NCBI GenBank assembly: GCA_036365455.1
Contig: JAWQUS010000011.1
Coordinates: 8,204,001-8,268,000 of the forward strand
DNA from: Macrosoma leucophasiata
Lineage: Eukaryota > Arthropoda > Insecta > Lepidoptera > Hedylidae
DNA: 64,000 bases
Direction of reading: 5' to 3'
A model generated the notes under the pieces. The model was not told the DNA's origin and did no database searches. It saw nothing but the letters and a program-made list of their open reading frames with translations. Positions 1 through 9,410 of this stretch are shown here, piece after piece (positions within the stretch are counted from its first letter, which is position 1; every line of letters begins with the position of its first letter). The position numbers and the translations under genes were made by a program.

Positions 1-2
1 TC

Positions 3-431
3 GTGTTATGGGGCAATGCAACAAATGCTACTGAGCTATTTATTACACAAAAGAAATGTGTACGTGCTATCTTCAATGAACCACCTTGGAGTTCTTGTAA
101 ACCTTATTTTAAAAAACATAGATTGTTAACTCTACCTTGCATCTATATTTTGGAGTAGGTAAAGTTTGTGAGGGCACATAAACATTTGTTTATCGAAGTT
201 GGCGAAGGTCGTAAATATCAGTCACGACATTTTGACCGATTGGCTCTGCCTCACTACATTAAGTCTACGCTTCAATTTCGTAATTGTCACATAACAGCAA
301 TACAAGTGTATAATAAATTACCTAGATCTATTAAAACACTGAATGGTAACCATTTCAATAACAGAGTGCGTAGTTTATTAATTGATCAATGTTTTTATTA
401 TCTGCAGGAATACATTAATCATAAATTTTAA
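3..431 (+). pseudogene. C-terminal remnant of a CR1/jockey-like LINE reverse transcriptase
   Basis: Reading from base 3 gives a continuous protein segment containing LWGNAT, QKKCVRAIF and KPYFKKHRLLTLP, broken by an in-frame TAG at 156-158 and then continuing in the same frame to a TAA at 429-431. The second half contains RAHKHLF, LPHYIKSTLQFRNC and VYNKLPRSIK. This succession (LWG, then a KKCVRAI-like block, then a short region ending in YNKLP) is what I know from the C-terminal thumb and tail of CR1- and jockey-type reverse transcriptases. The element enters from outside the window, so its endonuclease and catalytic palm are not seen. The in-frame stop and missing 5' part mark it as dead. 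The clade is a recognition call. The class is likely because the same frame resumes after the stop. Confidence 0.65.
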
Positions 432-1597
432 CATAATTTGACATTTCGAGTATTTACAATATAATTTATTTTCTATTGTTATATACACTTAATATGATTT
501 ATTCTACGACTTTGACTTGACACTTTTCTAAAGTTAAGATTGTGGAATTAATTAATAATGACATTTAATATGAATTTTATGTAAATGTGCAATGTAACTA
601 ATCAATTTAATTATTTTTTTCCTATTTCAATCTAATTTAATGTATATTCAACTGCGTAAAATTATTGTGACATTTAACATTTAACATTTAATATTATTAT
701 TGTTTAAATTGATACATTTTGTTAATAGGAAATAATAACTGCATAGATGGAGTATACTAAATATGTTAAAATGTGATAAACAATTTGTAAAAACTGACCT
801 AAAATTTGCATGCCAATAGTGTGGTGCAATATAAGGTATCAATTTATGTTTGTAAGATCTCATGTACTATATTTCTGGCAAATTACATTCTGCAGAATTA
901 TAAGATAATAATGGCAAATAATAATTATTAGAAATAGTATGTATATTAAGATAATGCATATAAGTATAATTCTTTGAAATAGATAAGGCTCGGTGATCTT
1001 GCGTACAACGAAACGCTTAATTCACGTTTTGTTCTGCGCATGTCTCGTGACTAGTGAGAATTAAAGTCGATACGGAATTCACGATAATGCGGTGTTGCTT
1101 AAAGTTGGTCACTGAAATTACTCTGAAATAATGGAAATAAAAAATTTTGTTAAATTTAATTGAACAAAATACGTATAAAATAGATGATAAAGATTAAATA
1201 AATATTTTTCATGGTACAGCGTGCGTGAAATGAAACAGTTTCCTAAATGACTTTTGTTTGACAATTATGACATTCCGAAAGTGCAAATTTTTGGTGTGAT
1301 TATTTTGGTAAATCTATGTGATATTTTTGGTATTTATTTGATATCCTGTGGACTCTGTTACACAAATTCTATTTTAAAATGAATTAGAGCGTGCGCTGGC
1401 TAACAGAATTGCAGAAATATATCTAGATAACGTACAAGACAGTGAAAACATGTTCGTTACATACTGTATTGTTAAATGTTAATGTTTACTCAATGAAGAT
1501 GATATTTTCAACACTGTTTATTACTTTTGACAATTTTATTGAAGTGTAATTTTATATTAAACTCTGTAAACTTGGCAATTGACATATCAAGGAAAAT
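432..1597. other. AT-rich region upstream of LIG3; no gene seen
   Basis: No coding segment or recognised repeat is visible. The region should hold the LIG3 promoter and 5' UTR, but I see no convincing TATA box or initiator. A less AT-rich stretch near 1000-1090 is the most plausible promoter candidate, on composition alone. Confidence 0.4.
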
Positions 1598-4500
1598 ATG
1601 TCGGATTTCACACCTTTTTATATCGACAGAGCGAAAGGCGCTCGAGCCTCGTGTAAAGGCTGTAAGGGCAACTGTCCTAGTGGAGAATTACGTTTCGCGA
1701 AGGTGGTTCCTAGTCCCTATGGTGAAAATCAACATATGAAATCATGGCATCATGTAGACTGCTTCATGAATGTTCTATTAAAACAACGACCAGCAACAAA
1801 GCGTATAGATTCAATCGACGACATTGGCAATTGGGACAATATCACGAAAGAAGATCAAGAATATGTATTGAAAAAAATCAATGAAATGGAAAAGGTTTAT
1901 GCCGAGAAAAACAGTGGGAAGTATACTGCGAAGGTAATTAAAAATGAATCTCAGAAAAAACCCAGTGATGAAAAAGAGGAACAAAGCTCTAGTTGTGATT
2001 TAAAAACTGAAGATAATATGTTTTCTACATTCTTTAAATTGTGTAAAAAGATATCCAAAGTTGATGCATATACAGAAAAAACTGCAGTTGTTAACAATTT
2101 TTTCATGAAAGGCACCGATGGCAGTAAATTTAGTGGTGACTTGGGTTTATGGTGCAAGTTGTTGTTGCCCCAGGTATCAAAAAGGGTTTACAATTTAAAA
2201 AGCAAACAACTTGTTAAATTGTTCTCAAGAATATTCAGTACGGACCATGATGACATGCTCACTCATTTGGAACAAGGAGACGTAGCAGATACTGTCCAAC
2301 ATTTTTTTACAAAATCTCGCACTTATCAACCAGCTTCTGAAAGCACTCTAACAATACATGACATTGAAAACTTTCTTGAAGACCTCTCCAAATTAACCCG
2401 AGAAGATGAGCAAATATATAATTTCAAGAAAATAGTTAAGAAATGTACTTCAAATGATATGAAAATGTTGATAAGATTGATAAAAGGTGACTTGCGAATA
2501 AATGCTGGACCCAAGCACATACTAGAAGGTGTTCATCCCGATGCTTATAATGTATTTCAAACATCCCGAGATCTAGATATGGTGTTGAGCAGGGTTCTAT
2601 CCTCAGACAGTGAAATCAAACACAAAGATGCAACACAGAAGGCTGTTCTGGCTAAACTGTCACTGATGACACCAGTGCTCCCTATGTTGGCTGAAGCATG
2701 CAAATCAGTTGAAATGGCGATGAAAAAATGTCCAAATGGAATGTTCTCTGAAATAAAATATGATGGTGAAAGAGTTCAGGTTCATAAGAAAGGAAAAGAG
2801 TTCAAATATTTCTCACGAGCCTTAAAACCGGTGATGGCTCACAAAGTTAACCACTTTAAAGATTATTTGCCACAAGCATTTCCTAAAGGTGAAGATCTGA
2901 TTTTAGATGCAGAAGTTCTGATGGTTGACATTAATACGGGTAAGCCATTGCCGTTTGGAACACTAGGGAAACATAAACAATCAGAGTTTAAAGATGCTCA
3001 AGTCTGTTTGTATGTTTTCGATTGTCTTTACTATAATGGGGAAGTGTTAATGGATATGCCCATAAGAAAAAGACGGCAGATACTTCATGAGCACATGCTG
3101 GAAGTGACAAATCATGTCATGTTTTCCGAGCAGGAGTTAATCAGGAAACCTGCAGATTTAGCGAATATGATAGCTAAGGTAAATTCATGTTGCTTTTATA
3201 CCTATATCTAATGATTTCCAATCTGTAAAGTAAATTAATCTTTTGCTATTTTGTATTTATTATAGACAGGTACTCAATTAAGTATACATACCTATAACTA
3301 AGGCACTTAACAATTCAGAAGATGTTTTTTATAACTCTTAGTATTGAATAAATTACTTTCACTTGATTTTGTTTCAATTATGGTCACAGAAAATTATTTC
3401 ATGGAATAATTTATTTGGTTATGAATATGTTTTTGTTGTGTTAAAATAATACTATAAAAATAATAATATACCTTTAAAAAATTCAATACATATACTTGAT
3501 CCACCATCATTAAATTTTAAAAGTACTAGACTAGAGACTAGACTAAGATTACTTTAGTGTATAAAAATCTGCAGAAAAATCCCATGTTTAAGGTCTTTTG
3601 CCTCTGTCCCAGAAATGAAGGAGCTGTATCATCATAAAAACACATTACCATTCGAATAGGACATGGTTATAAATATAATCTTCTTTTAATAATTTAGTAT
3701 TGTAATATTTCAGGTGTTACAATTAGGCCTAGAAGGACTTGTCCTCAAAGATCTTGAGTCTATATATGAGCCTGGGAAGCGGCATTGGTTGAAGGTGAAG
3801 AAGGACTACTTGTTTGATGGAGCGATGGCTGACACTGCAGACCTTGTTGTTCTTGGTGCATGGTTTGGTAATTTCCAACATAATTTTCTACTTATTTAGT
3901 TTTAAGGTTGACAAGTTCATTAAAAAAGTCGCATTCTAGATTGATTGCACATTACATTCTTTGGGTTTGGCAGTAAAATTGTGCATTATCTATCTTCACG
4001 TAAAGACCTCCAGGGGGTAGGCAGAGAGTGTAGAGTGCCAGACATCCGAGTCCTGCCATACCTCCACTGCAGTTTAGTCCTGCAATAATATAAATTTTAA
4101 ATGATATGCAATGCAATAAATGAAAAGAAGCTGAATAAAAAATAGTATAGTCACATGACAAAATAATGTATGTCAATAAAATTAAAACAAACAATCAAGG
4201 AACGGAAGCGGGTGGGAAGGTCTCGCTCGCCTGTTCGGCCTGGCACCGTGCTGCGGCGTGTGCGTTGCCACCGATACGCGACGCGCATGCGCAACAAAAT
4301 TCCTCATAAATTCCTCTTAAATTTTAAGGAAGCGGTAGCGGAAGAGGATTTTTTTATTTTAATTTTTGAGGATGCGGAAACGGTTGAGGATCCCAAAATA
4401 TTGCGGAACTTCCTCATTATGAGGAAGAGGAAGAGGAATCCTCAGCAACCCTAGTTTGCATGTATGCTTGAATGCATGCATTTACCTCTGCCCATCCCTT

Positions 4501-6479
4501 AGGGGATTGAAGTAACGGTTTTTTTTACGTTACGTAATATTACTTACCATTAATGTCAACATGCTTGTTTGCTACTTAAATAAAAAAGAGTTTTATTTCG
4601 GGTGAAAAAATTTGCCTTCTTTAAAAGTTTCATAATGGGAAGAAATTGTCTGCCATCAACTCACGAGAAAAATATGAAAATTGATCTCGTATTGTCCGTG
4701 GCCGATATCGGCCAACTGCTGCACAACAGATTACGCATTTAACAATAATTATAATAACATTAATTTTAAATTATCTAAATATCATGTATCTCTTTGTAGT
4801 AGTCAATTAAATTATATCTCCTATTTTGTTTCCAATTCCAGGGACTGGAAAGAAAGGGGGTATGATGTCCGTATTTCTGATGGGATGTTTGGATACTCGC
4901 CGTAACCGCTGGGTCACTGTGACCAAAGTCCACACAGGCCATGATGACACCACATTAGATAGGTTGCAGAAGGAACTGAATCCACTTATGTTCAAAATAT
5001 CCCAAGATAGTAACAAAATACCATCATGGTTCGATTGCAACAAAGGATTGGTCCCAGATTTTATAGCTTTGGACCCTAAAAAGCAACCAGTTTGGGAGAT
5101 TACGGGTTTGTATTGAAATTTCTGTTTACTTTTACACTTTTCAAGAATATTGAATGTTTATTCTTCTTGAGATAATTAAGCTATATTCTAATACTAATGA
5201 AAAATTGAAGTACCGAGTTTGATTCTCGATATGAGTGACATTGTGATTTTATAGCCATGTTTGATATAGTGATGGTAGTGTTCGGTGCATTGTGTTCCGG
5301 TTATATGATATTGTATAGTATCGTATATCTCGGTTCTATGATCTGTCACAGCGACAGAACAACCTTTTATCCTTCGATAGTGGCAACGCATCTGCATTTT
5401 GATCTCTGGTTGTGGTTTGAGTCTCTTGAGTAGATGTTTATAGGCTGCAATAGGTAATCACTTATCATCCATGAACTGCATGCTTGTTTGTCTTCGTTAC
5501 TTACACAAATAGCACTGAATCCCAGCGGAACCAATGGAGTTTTGTAATACGTGATGTGAGAAAGGTCATTACTGTCGGCAGTTTTTACATGAGCCTCCAA
5601 AAATATAACCGAAATCGTATATACGTATCTAATGCGTTTAGGTATATATTATAAATAATATATGCATACCTGCTTTTAAAACCATCTCGGAAAAAAATAC
5701 AGACGTGCAGTTTCGTTACAATGGGTGTTCGTAACAATTTCTCTGGTAGGAAAAGATAACTAACTGGTCTGGTAGGAAAAGTCAAAAGATAACTAGCTAA
5801 TAATTATTTTTTTTTTCCAGGTACAGAACTGACGAAAGCCAATTTGCATACAGCTGACGGTATATCCGTCAGATTTCCTCGAGTAACAAGAATCAGGGAT
5901 GATAAAAATTGGGAAACCGCTACAAATCTAGAAGAACTCAAGCACTTATATAAGACTTCCAAAGAAAAAACAGATGTGACACTCTTAAATAAACTAGCAG
6001 CGACCGCGTCTGATGATGCCGAGTCACCGGTAAAGAAAACAAAAAGTCCTTCGAAAAGAACCATGGATAACTTCATTATTAAGACTTCACCAAAACCAAA
6101 GAAAGTTAAGAAAGATGTAGATTTGTCTATAGACACTGAAGATAAATATCAGCTTCTCCCAGAGAATCCTTTGCCTGATGCTTTCAAGGACAAAAGATTA
6201 GGTTTCTATCCAGATTTCATTAGTATACCGGAAGACGAAAGAAGATACTTCGAAAGGCATTGGATAGCTTACGGTGGAGTAGTGATCAAGTCCCTGCGTT
6301 CAATGGATGTAGACTATGTTGTTCATAAAGACAGTGAAATAGATTTGAAAAGTCTGCAAAAACTGAAGCTGAAATTGCCTGCTGATGTTCGCCACGTAAC
6401 TAGAAGTTGGTTGATTAAATGTATTAATAATGTGAAACTGTGGGACACATCCAATTATACGGTTACTGTAGTACCGTGA
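1598..6479 (+). CDS. LIG3: DNA ligase III, complete, four coding exons
   Basis: ATP-dependent DNA ligase of single-strand-break and base-excision repair. Coding exons are 1598-3178, 3714-3867, 4842-5105 and 5821-6479; all introns are GT-AG and the joins stay in frame, giving 885 residues. The order is a PARP-type zinc finger (C19, C22, H52, C55), the DNA-binding and adenylation region with KYDGER at residues 387-392 (K387 is the predicted adenylated lysine), GLEGLVLKD and KVKKDYL across exon 2, an OB-fold with [11 protein letters not shown] in exon 3, basic NLS-like patches (residues about 735-765), and a BRCT-like domain (about 784-882, with RSWLIKC) that in the family binds XRCC1. The length is somewhat below human LIG3. 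The ATG at 1598 is preceded by an in-frame TGA at 1580-1582, so this exon carries no mitochondrial leader. No AATAAA is seen within about 400 bases of the stop. The splice model is deduced by eye but the homology is unambiguous. Confidence 0.96.
3179..3713 (+). other. LIG3 intron 1 (phase 0)
   Basis: The donor GTAAAT follows AAG at the end of exon 1, and the acceptor TTTCAG precedes GTGTTACAATTAGG. The intron is AT-rich with no repeat that I recognise. Joining across it gives the [16 protein letters not shown] order expected for LIG3. Exon 1 stays open for ten codons into the intron, which can mislead gene callers. Confidence 0.9.
4199..4453. repeat. Purine-rich unclassified repeat in LIG3 intron 2
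   Basis: The segment is GC-richer at its left end and carries repeated GAGGAAGAG-like motifs to the right, ending in CAACCCTAG. It stays open on the plus strand for about 90 codons, but the translation is low complexity (RKRKRN-like) and I do not call it coding. The CAACCCTAG end resembles a hAT-type terminus, but no matching inverted repeat is seen at the other end. Confidence 0.3.
4454..4534 (+). mobile_element. SINE-B tail fragment
   Basis: It contains the recurrent block TGCATGTATGCTTGAATGC, then TTACCTCTGCCCATCCCTT and a T-rich end. The same block recurs at 8484, 14042, 32615 and 44140, and in antisense at 26742 and 34817. The 5' part is missing. Confidence 0.7.
5106..5820 (+). other. 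LIG3 intron 3 (phase 1) with a SINE
   Basis: The donor is G|GTTTGT and the acceptor is TTTTTCCAG. The joined codon is glycine, giving EITG-TELTKA. A tRNA-like B-box sequence (GAGTTTGATTCTCG, about 5215) is followed by a diverged SINE-A copy. Confidence 0.9.
5268..5512 (+). mobile_element. SINE-A (Metulj-like), diverged copy
   Basis: The blocks GTGTTCCGGTTA, GGCAACGCATCTGCATTTTG, TATAGGCTGCA and GAACTGCATGCTTGTTTG occur in the same order as in the better copies at 14821 and 28785. The copy has internal insertions and no clean A tail, so it is old. Confidence 0.65.
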
Positions 6480-6770
6480 AATGGTTTAAAGTTTTAATTT
6501 TGAATGAGTTTGTGTGTGCTTTTGTTTTATTTTTATGTATGGATATTCGGATACAGTCAAAACGCTGTTAGGTACCAGTGTACGTATTCTGTAACTCGAT
6601 GGCCATTAATTTGCAAGCCATTTTGAAGTATATTGCTGTTTTCCTAAAATGTCACGTTATGTCACGACAGCGATATGTTGCAAAGTGGCTATCAAAATGA
6701 TATCAACTGAGTACATAATATGTACAAGAAAGCCTTAACTGGGATAATCGAAATCTAGGCACAGCTGGTA
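6480..6770. other. 3' flank of LIG3
   Basis: Presumed 3' UTR and flanking sequence, T-rich just after the stop. No canonical polyadenylation signal is seen here. Confidence 0.4.
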
Positions 6771-6868
6771 TATAGTGGCAAAAAGCATACAGTTAACATT
6801 GATGGTAAGTAATACTGCTTATAAACATCTACTTACATGATACTACTTACGTAGATGCGTTGTTAATG
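6771..6868 (-). mobile_element. SINE-A 3' fragment
   Basis: Antisense match to the SINE-A 3' end (GCATACAGTTAACATTGATG, then TAAACATCTAC and TAGATGCGTTG). It is short and diverged. Confidence 0.5.
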
Positions 6869-6952
6869 GGTTGTACATTATCATTTCATTTCATTTGAAA
6901 TATATTATGTTAAGTTTGGTTTGACAGCATTTATAGTATTAATTTTGTAGAA

Positions 6953-7052
6953 CTGCATGCTTGAATGCATGCTAAATGCATTCAAGCATACAGGCTCTCA
7001 GGCCTCTGCCTACCCCTTCGAAGAGTATAGGCGTGAAGTTAGTATTTTTTTT
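6953..7052 (+). mobile_element. SINE-B tail with a local palindrome
   Basis: It contains GCATGCTTGAATGCATGC followed immediately by an inverted copy (TGCATTCAAGCATAC), then CCTCTGCCTACCCCTTCG and GGCGTGAAGTTA. The short palindrome is absent from the other SINE-B copies, so it is probably a local inversion duplication. Confidence 0.6.
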
Positions 7053-7310
7053 ATAACAATGTTGTATTTTTAATTGCGGTAAATAATTTTAACGTTACCT
7101 ACAGAAGCAATGAATCTTACATGTTAATAAATCTTAGAAGTACTAGAACTAACTAGTATCTCATAAGTTAAAGCAAACACTTTCGAGTGTGTGTGCGTGG
7201 ACACCGAAACATTTAAATTAAAAGTTTTCATTTGGAAGGCTTTTCTCAAGACCATGTTCCAAAGCTTTGATCATTTCTTCATAATGTTTGTACAAATTAA
7301 TGTTTGGAAC

Positions 7311-7594
7311 TTTTTTTTATGTAATGGAAGTGGCCAACAAGCATGCAGTTGACATTGATGTTAAGTGATGACTGCAGCCTATAGACATCCACACAAAGAC
7401 CAAGGTCAAAATGCAGATGCGTTACCACGCCTGAGGCCTAAAGTTTAATGCCTCCGCGCCGGAAATAACAGGGCCGTACATTACCACCTGACCGGAACAC
7501 GATAGTGCTGAACACTACCATTTAGCGGCAAGTATATTAGGTAATGCGGTGGTGCCTATGCCCGCGAGTTCCGTCACTGGAGTTCTACCATCAG
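7311..7594 (-). mobile_element. SINE-A (Metulj-like), near full length
   Basis: It starts with a T run (the A tail in antisense), then ATGTAATGGAAGTGGCCAAC, and ends with CACTGGAGTTCTACCATCAGT. All internal blocks of the family are present in antisense, including TTACCACCTGACCGGAACAC and AGCGGCAAGTATATTAGG. This is one of the best copies in the window. Confidence 0.8.
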
Positions 7595-8483
7595 TTAAAA
7601 CTTGTCATGATTGTGCCTACTCCAGATTTTGCCGGTTCAAATAATTGCTTTTGTGATTGTAGCGTCGAGCGGCAGCGAAGTATAATTAATTAATTTAATA
7701 ATATAACTTGGTTGTTATCTGTACCTAACCTTTAATCCTGTTTTATGATATTCTGAACTTATAAGGATGAATCTGCTAAGTTAATAATATTGTAACATTC
7801 TCTGTGATATTGATTATGATAATGATTATTTGAATTAAGTTTAAAATAAAATTAAAATTTGTTGTTACGTTTGATGTATATTATTGTTATACCAAACTCA
7901 AACTCAAACTCAAAAATTCATTTAATCACTTGGAAATAATAGAATTTGCTTGTGATAGGTCAAATTACAAATATAAAATTAAAGCGAATAACAACTGATA
8001 CGTTGATTAATATGTCAAAGTAAACAAAATAAAATAAATAATAGTCCAAAAATACTTAATGATTAAAATAAGTATCAACAGAATGTTCCATACTTTCTTT
8101 TACAAACGGCAAGATAAGACAAAACAAAAAAATATGGGACATTCTTTGTCATTCACTGGCAGAGTTCCAAAGCCCACATTACTGAGAAAAAACCTGCCAA
8201 AACAAAACTCAGTAGGGTCTTTTCAAAACCTACCTACCTTTTACCTTTACCTATTTTAAATGTCGGTAGCTTATTGTTAGTAGTGAGCCACTTTTTTCTA
8301 AAGATCACGAGTTTGATTGCCGAATCGATTAATAAATGTTATTGAGATTTATATGTTTTTCCAGTTCCAATATTTCCAGTAGCGAATTAATAATAGGAAA
8401 TAACCCAATATTAGTATTTTGGCGACTTGTAGCTGGCGAGTAGTAGCGAGTAGGTACTACTATTTAGTCATGGTACTACATAA
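7595..8483. other. Gap: AT-rich, short CAAACT repeat
   Basis: No gene is seen. A three-unit hexamer run (CAAACT) at about 7892-7914 followed by AAAATTCATTTAATC resembles the terminal repeat of some lepidopteran LINEs, but nothing else supports an element here. Confidence 0.35.
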
Positions 8484-8604
8484 CTAGTACATGGGCCAAA
8501 AACGTAACCGGCGAATCGTGGGTGTTTGCATGTATGCTTGAATGCATGCATTTACCTCTGCCTACCCCTTCGGGGATTACAAACGTGAAGTTACGTTTTT
8601 TTTT
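8484..8604 (+). mobile_element. SINE-B, 5'-truncated
   Basis: It begins at TAGTACATGGGCCAAAAACG, runs through GGCGAATCGTGGGTGTTTGC, the TGCTTGAATGCATGC block and CTCTGCCTACCCCTTCGGGG, and ends in ACGTGAAGTTACG plus a T run. Confidence 0.75.
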
Positions 8605-8788
8605 CACTGTGTAGGGATGATATTTCGCCGTTCTCCTAGTTGTCATATTGTAAAAAGGTGAAGAGGGAATTAGATTATGTAGATCGTTCGCACATTCACT
8701 CTCCGACTCGAGGATCGAACCTAGCAATGATCTGCTTTGTAGTTGATAAGTTGTAAGTATTTACCTACAACTACCACCAATAGATTCC

Positions 8789-9410
8789 AAAACCGGTCAA
8801 GCGCGTGTCGGGCCACGCGCCTTATAGGGTTCCGTAGTTACAGATGAGCAAGAGATAAAAAAAATATTTTCTATGGAGTTATTCGAAATTTTCAAGTAAA
8901 ACATTTTTTTCATTTTTTCATTTGGTCAACTATTACTCGCAAGCTTGTAAAGCCAACTTAAGTGTGATAGTTTCCCTTTTAATTTCATTGTATGTAGCTA
9001 CTAATGCCGTAACGTTTGAATTTCTTACAATAACCGTTTCGTTGGTACGAGGGGGGGACACTTGACTCTAACGGAAATTGGAAATTTAAAGCTTAATAAG
9101 TCACAAACCGTTAACTAAATCGAAAAATGATATTTGCAGACCCCTATCGTTTTTAAAAGACCTATCCAACGATATCTCACACTATATACAAAACGAAAAA
9201 AAAATATCTGCGGGTTACATGTAGGGGAGGTACCCTAAATAAAAATGTCATGTTTTTATTCTACCACTTTGTCGGCGTAGTAAACATGTATACTTGTGCC
9301 AAATTTCAAGTCTAGTACCAATAGTTTTTGCGCTAAACCGCGGACGGACAGACAGACAGACATGGCGAAACTATAAGGGTTCCTTGTTTACTACGGTACC
9401 CGAAAAAGCG
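8789..9410 (+). mobile_element. Lepidopteran dispersed repeat (ACCGGTCAAGCGCG...GGGTTCC type)
   Basis: It starts AAAACCGGTCAAGCGCGTG with GGGTTCCGTAG nearby. It ends with GGACGGACAGACAGACAGAC, then CTATAAGGGTTCC and TACGGTACCCG. I recognise this start/end combination as a common non-autonomous repeat of Lepidoptera, class uncertain. A similar 3' end (CAGACAGACAAACAC) occurs at 25755-25905. Confidence 0.6.

Larger units (their letters stand above)
3868..4841 (+). other. LIG3 intron 2 (phase 1) with repeat insertions
   Basis: The donor is G|GTAATT after TGGTTTG, and the acceptor is TTCCAG before GGACTGG. The split glycine codon is restored on joining. The intron holds a purine-rich segment (4199-4453) and a truncated SINE tail (4454-4534). 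Confidence 0.9.

Noticed and set aside
3179..3211. Continuation of LIG3 exon 1 for ten more codons
   Set aside because: A GTAAAT donor lies after codon 527 and the exon 2 sequence continues the ligase exactly. The extra codons are intron read-through.
4170..4454. Open frame in LIG3 intron 2
   Set aside because: Low-complexity, purine-rich translation that overlaps an intron insert; no sign of coding constraint.
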